Source: DASQEH01 sp038239485
GTDB taxonomy: Bacteria; Actinomycetota; Actinomycetes; Propionibacteriales; Nocardioidaceae
Length of the DNA stretch: 41,214 nucleotides
Direction of reading: 5' to 3'
Assembly (NCBI GenBank): GCA_038239485.1
Contig: JBBSET010000035.1
Span: 1-41,214 of the forward strand
Both the position numbers and the translations under genes were made by a program. Each line of letters starts with the position of its first letter. The stretch's first letter is position 1. Below, piece after piece: positions 40,725 to 41,214 of this stretch. The notes under the pieces were generated by a model. That model had not been told where the DNA came from. It worked only from the letters and a program-made list of their open reading frames with translations, and searched no databases.

Positions 40725-41214
40725 TGTTTCTTGAGCGTACGAGCGTTGGGCTCGACGTGCACGCACGATCGGTCGCGGCAGCAGCGATCGATGGCGTCAC
40801 GGGCGAGCTGTTTCAGACGAAGCTGACCCCGTCACATGACCATGTCAGGTCCTGGGTCCAGGCGCTGCCTGGTCCGGTGGCGGTGACCTATGAAGCCGGC
40901 CCGACCGGGTTCGGCCTGTATCGGGTATTGACCGAGGCCGGGATCCGTTGTGAGGTCGCGGCGCCGAGCAAGCTGCAGAAGCCGTCGGGTGATCGGGTCA
41001 AGACCGACGCCAAGGACGCGGTCCACCTGGCCAGATTGTTGAGACTCGGCGAGGTCACCGCGGTCGCGATCCCGAGCGTCGACCAGGAAGCCGCCCGAGA
41101 CCTGGTCCGGGCTCGCGAGGACTGCCGTGGGGACCTGATGCGGGCCCGGCACCGGTTGTCCAAGCTGCTGTTACGGCACGGGATCGTCTACTACGACGGC
41201 CAGGCGTGGACCGG
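40724..41214 (+). CDS. IS110-family transposase (partial, truncated by window end)
   Basis: At least 163 residues from GTG 40724, running off the window. The N-terminal DEDD RuvC-like domain is clear: Asp in SVGLDVHARS, Glu in YEAGPTGFGLY, and Asp in VKTDAKDAVHLARLL. RDLVRAREDCRGDLMRARHRLSKLL is the typical following helical region. The C-terminal domain with the recombining Ser lies outside. The start codon overlaps the 3' arm of the leader RNA stem, which could limit translation. Confidence 0.92.
   Translation, partial: MFLERTSVGLDVHARSVAAAAIDGVTGELFQTKLTPSHDHVRSWVQALPGPVAVTYEAGPTGFGLYRVLTEAGIRCEVAAPSKLQKPSGDRVKTDAKDAVHLARLLRLGEVTAVAIPSVDQEAARDLVRAREDCRGDLMRARHRLSKLLLRHGIVYYDGQAWT

Larger units (their letters stand above)
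40583..41214 (+). mobile_element. IS110-family insertion sequence, left part
   Basis: A structured non-coding leader of about 140 bases is followed by an IS110-type transposase that leaves the window. IS110 elements lack terminal inverted repeats, so the exact left end cannot be fixed; it lies between the mmpL stop (40582) and about 40640. Confidence 0.75.

Overview
The window is dense, high-GC DNA with many GTG starts, 4-bp stop/start overlaps, a tRNA gene without an encoded CCA, and several genes whose -10 box lies 7-8 bases before the start codon (leaderless transcription). Together with the actinobacterial-type gene families (LytR_C protein, TadA plus its associated protein, OleBC fusion, three-subunit transhydrogenase, class F sortase) this points to an actinomycete. 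A Nocardioidaceae-like member of the Propionibacteriales is my best guess, at low certainty. No gene-free stretch exceeds 300 bases.

Layout. 1-222: no gene; a nested inverted repeat that looks like a mobile-element end. 223-3493: two c-di-GMP proteins with sister PAS domains, the first catalytically degenerate (GGDEF-EAL), the second an apparently active diguanylate cyclase. 3581-7567: an envelope/copper-flavoured group: secreted CHRD protein with an EF-hand loop, class F sortase, cupredoxin lipoprotein, small P-loop kinase, Met-rich lipoprotein and YceI. 7601-12852: a divergent locus with two transglutaminase-fold proteins on the minus strand and an ATP-grasp / alpha-E / transglutaminase operon on the plus strand. 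This is a predicted peptide-ligation or peptide-modification system of unknown product. 12880-18849: a duplicated YbjQ protein and partner, a CtaG-like membrane protein, a shikimate dehydrogenase-like enzyme, a small VapB-annotated-type protein with a LytR_C protein, a K+/H+ antiporter and a small acidic protein.

18837-23510: the oleA-oleBC-oleD operon for head-to-head condensation of fatty acyl chains into long-chain olefins via a beta-lactone; the oleA/oleBC junction is split by a six-unit tandem repeat. 23750-25079: a molybdopterin oxidase and flavin reductase pair. 25089-28271: a membrane diguanylate cyclase, a strong AT-rich palindrome, tRNA-Ser(CGA), tadA, its associated gene, and upp. 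28279-31080: pntAA-pntAB-pntB proton-pumping transhydrogenase. 31270-38329: secreted M1 peptidase, an NCS1 permease / GNAT / menB overlapping run, an ACT-domain protein, a PfkB sugar kinase and a 1-acylglycerol-phosphate acyltransferase. 38426-40582: an MMPL exporter. 40583-41214: the left part of an IS110-family element whose leader folds like a candidate bridge RNA; its transposase runs off the window.

Best candidates for something not well described: the ATP-grasp/alpha-E/three-transglutaminase locus (one transglutaminase lacks the catalytic His), the CHRD/sortase pair (non-LPXTG signal, no Arg after the sortase Cys), the IS110 leader RNA, and the repeat-split ole junction.
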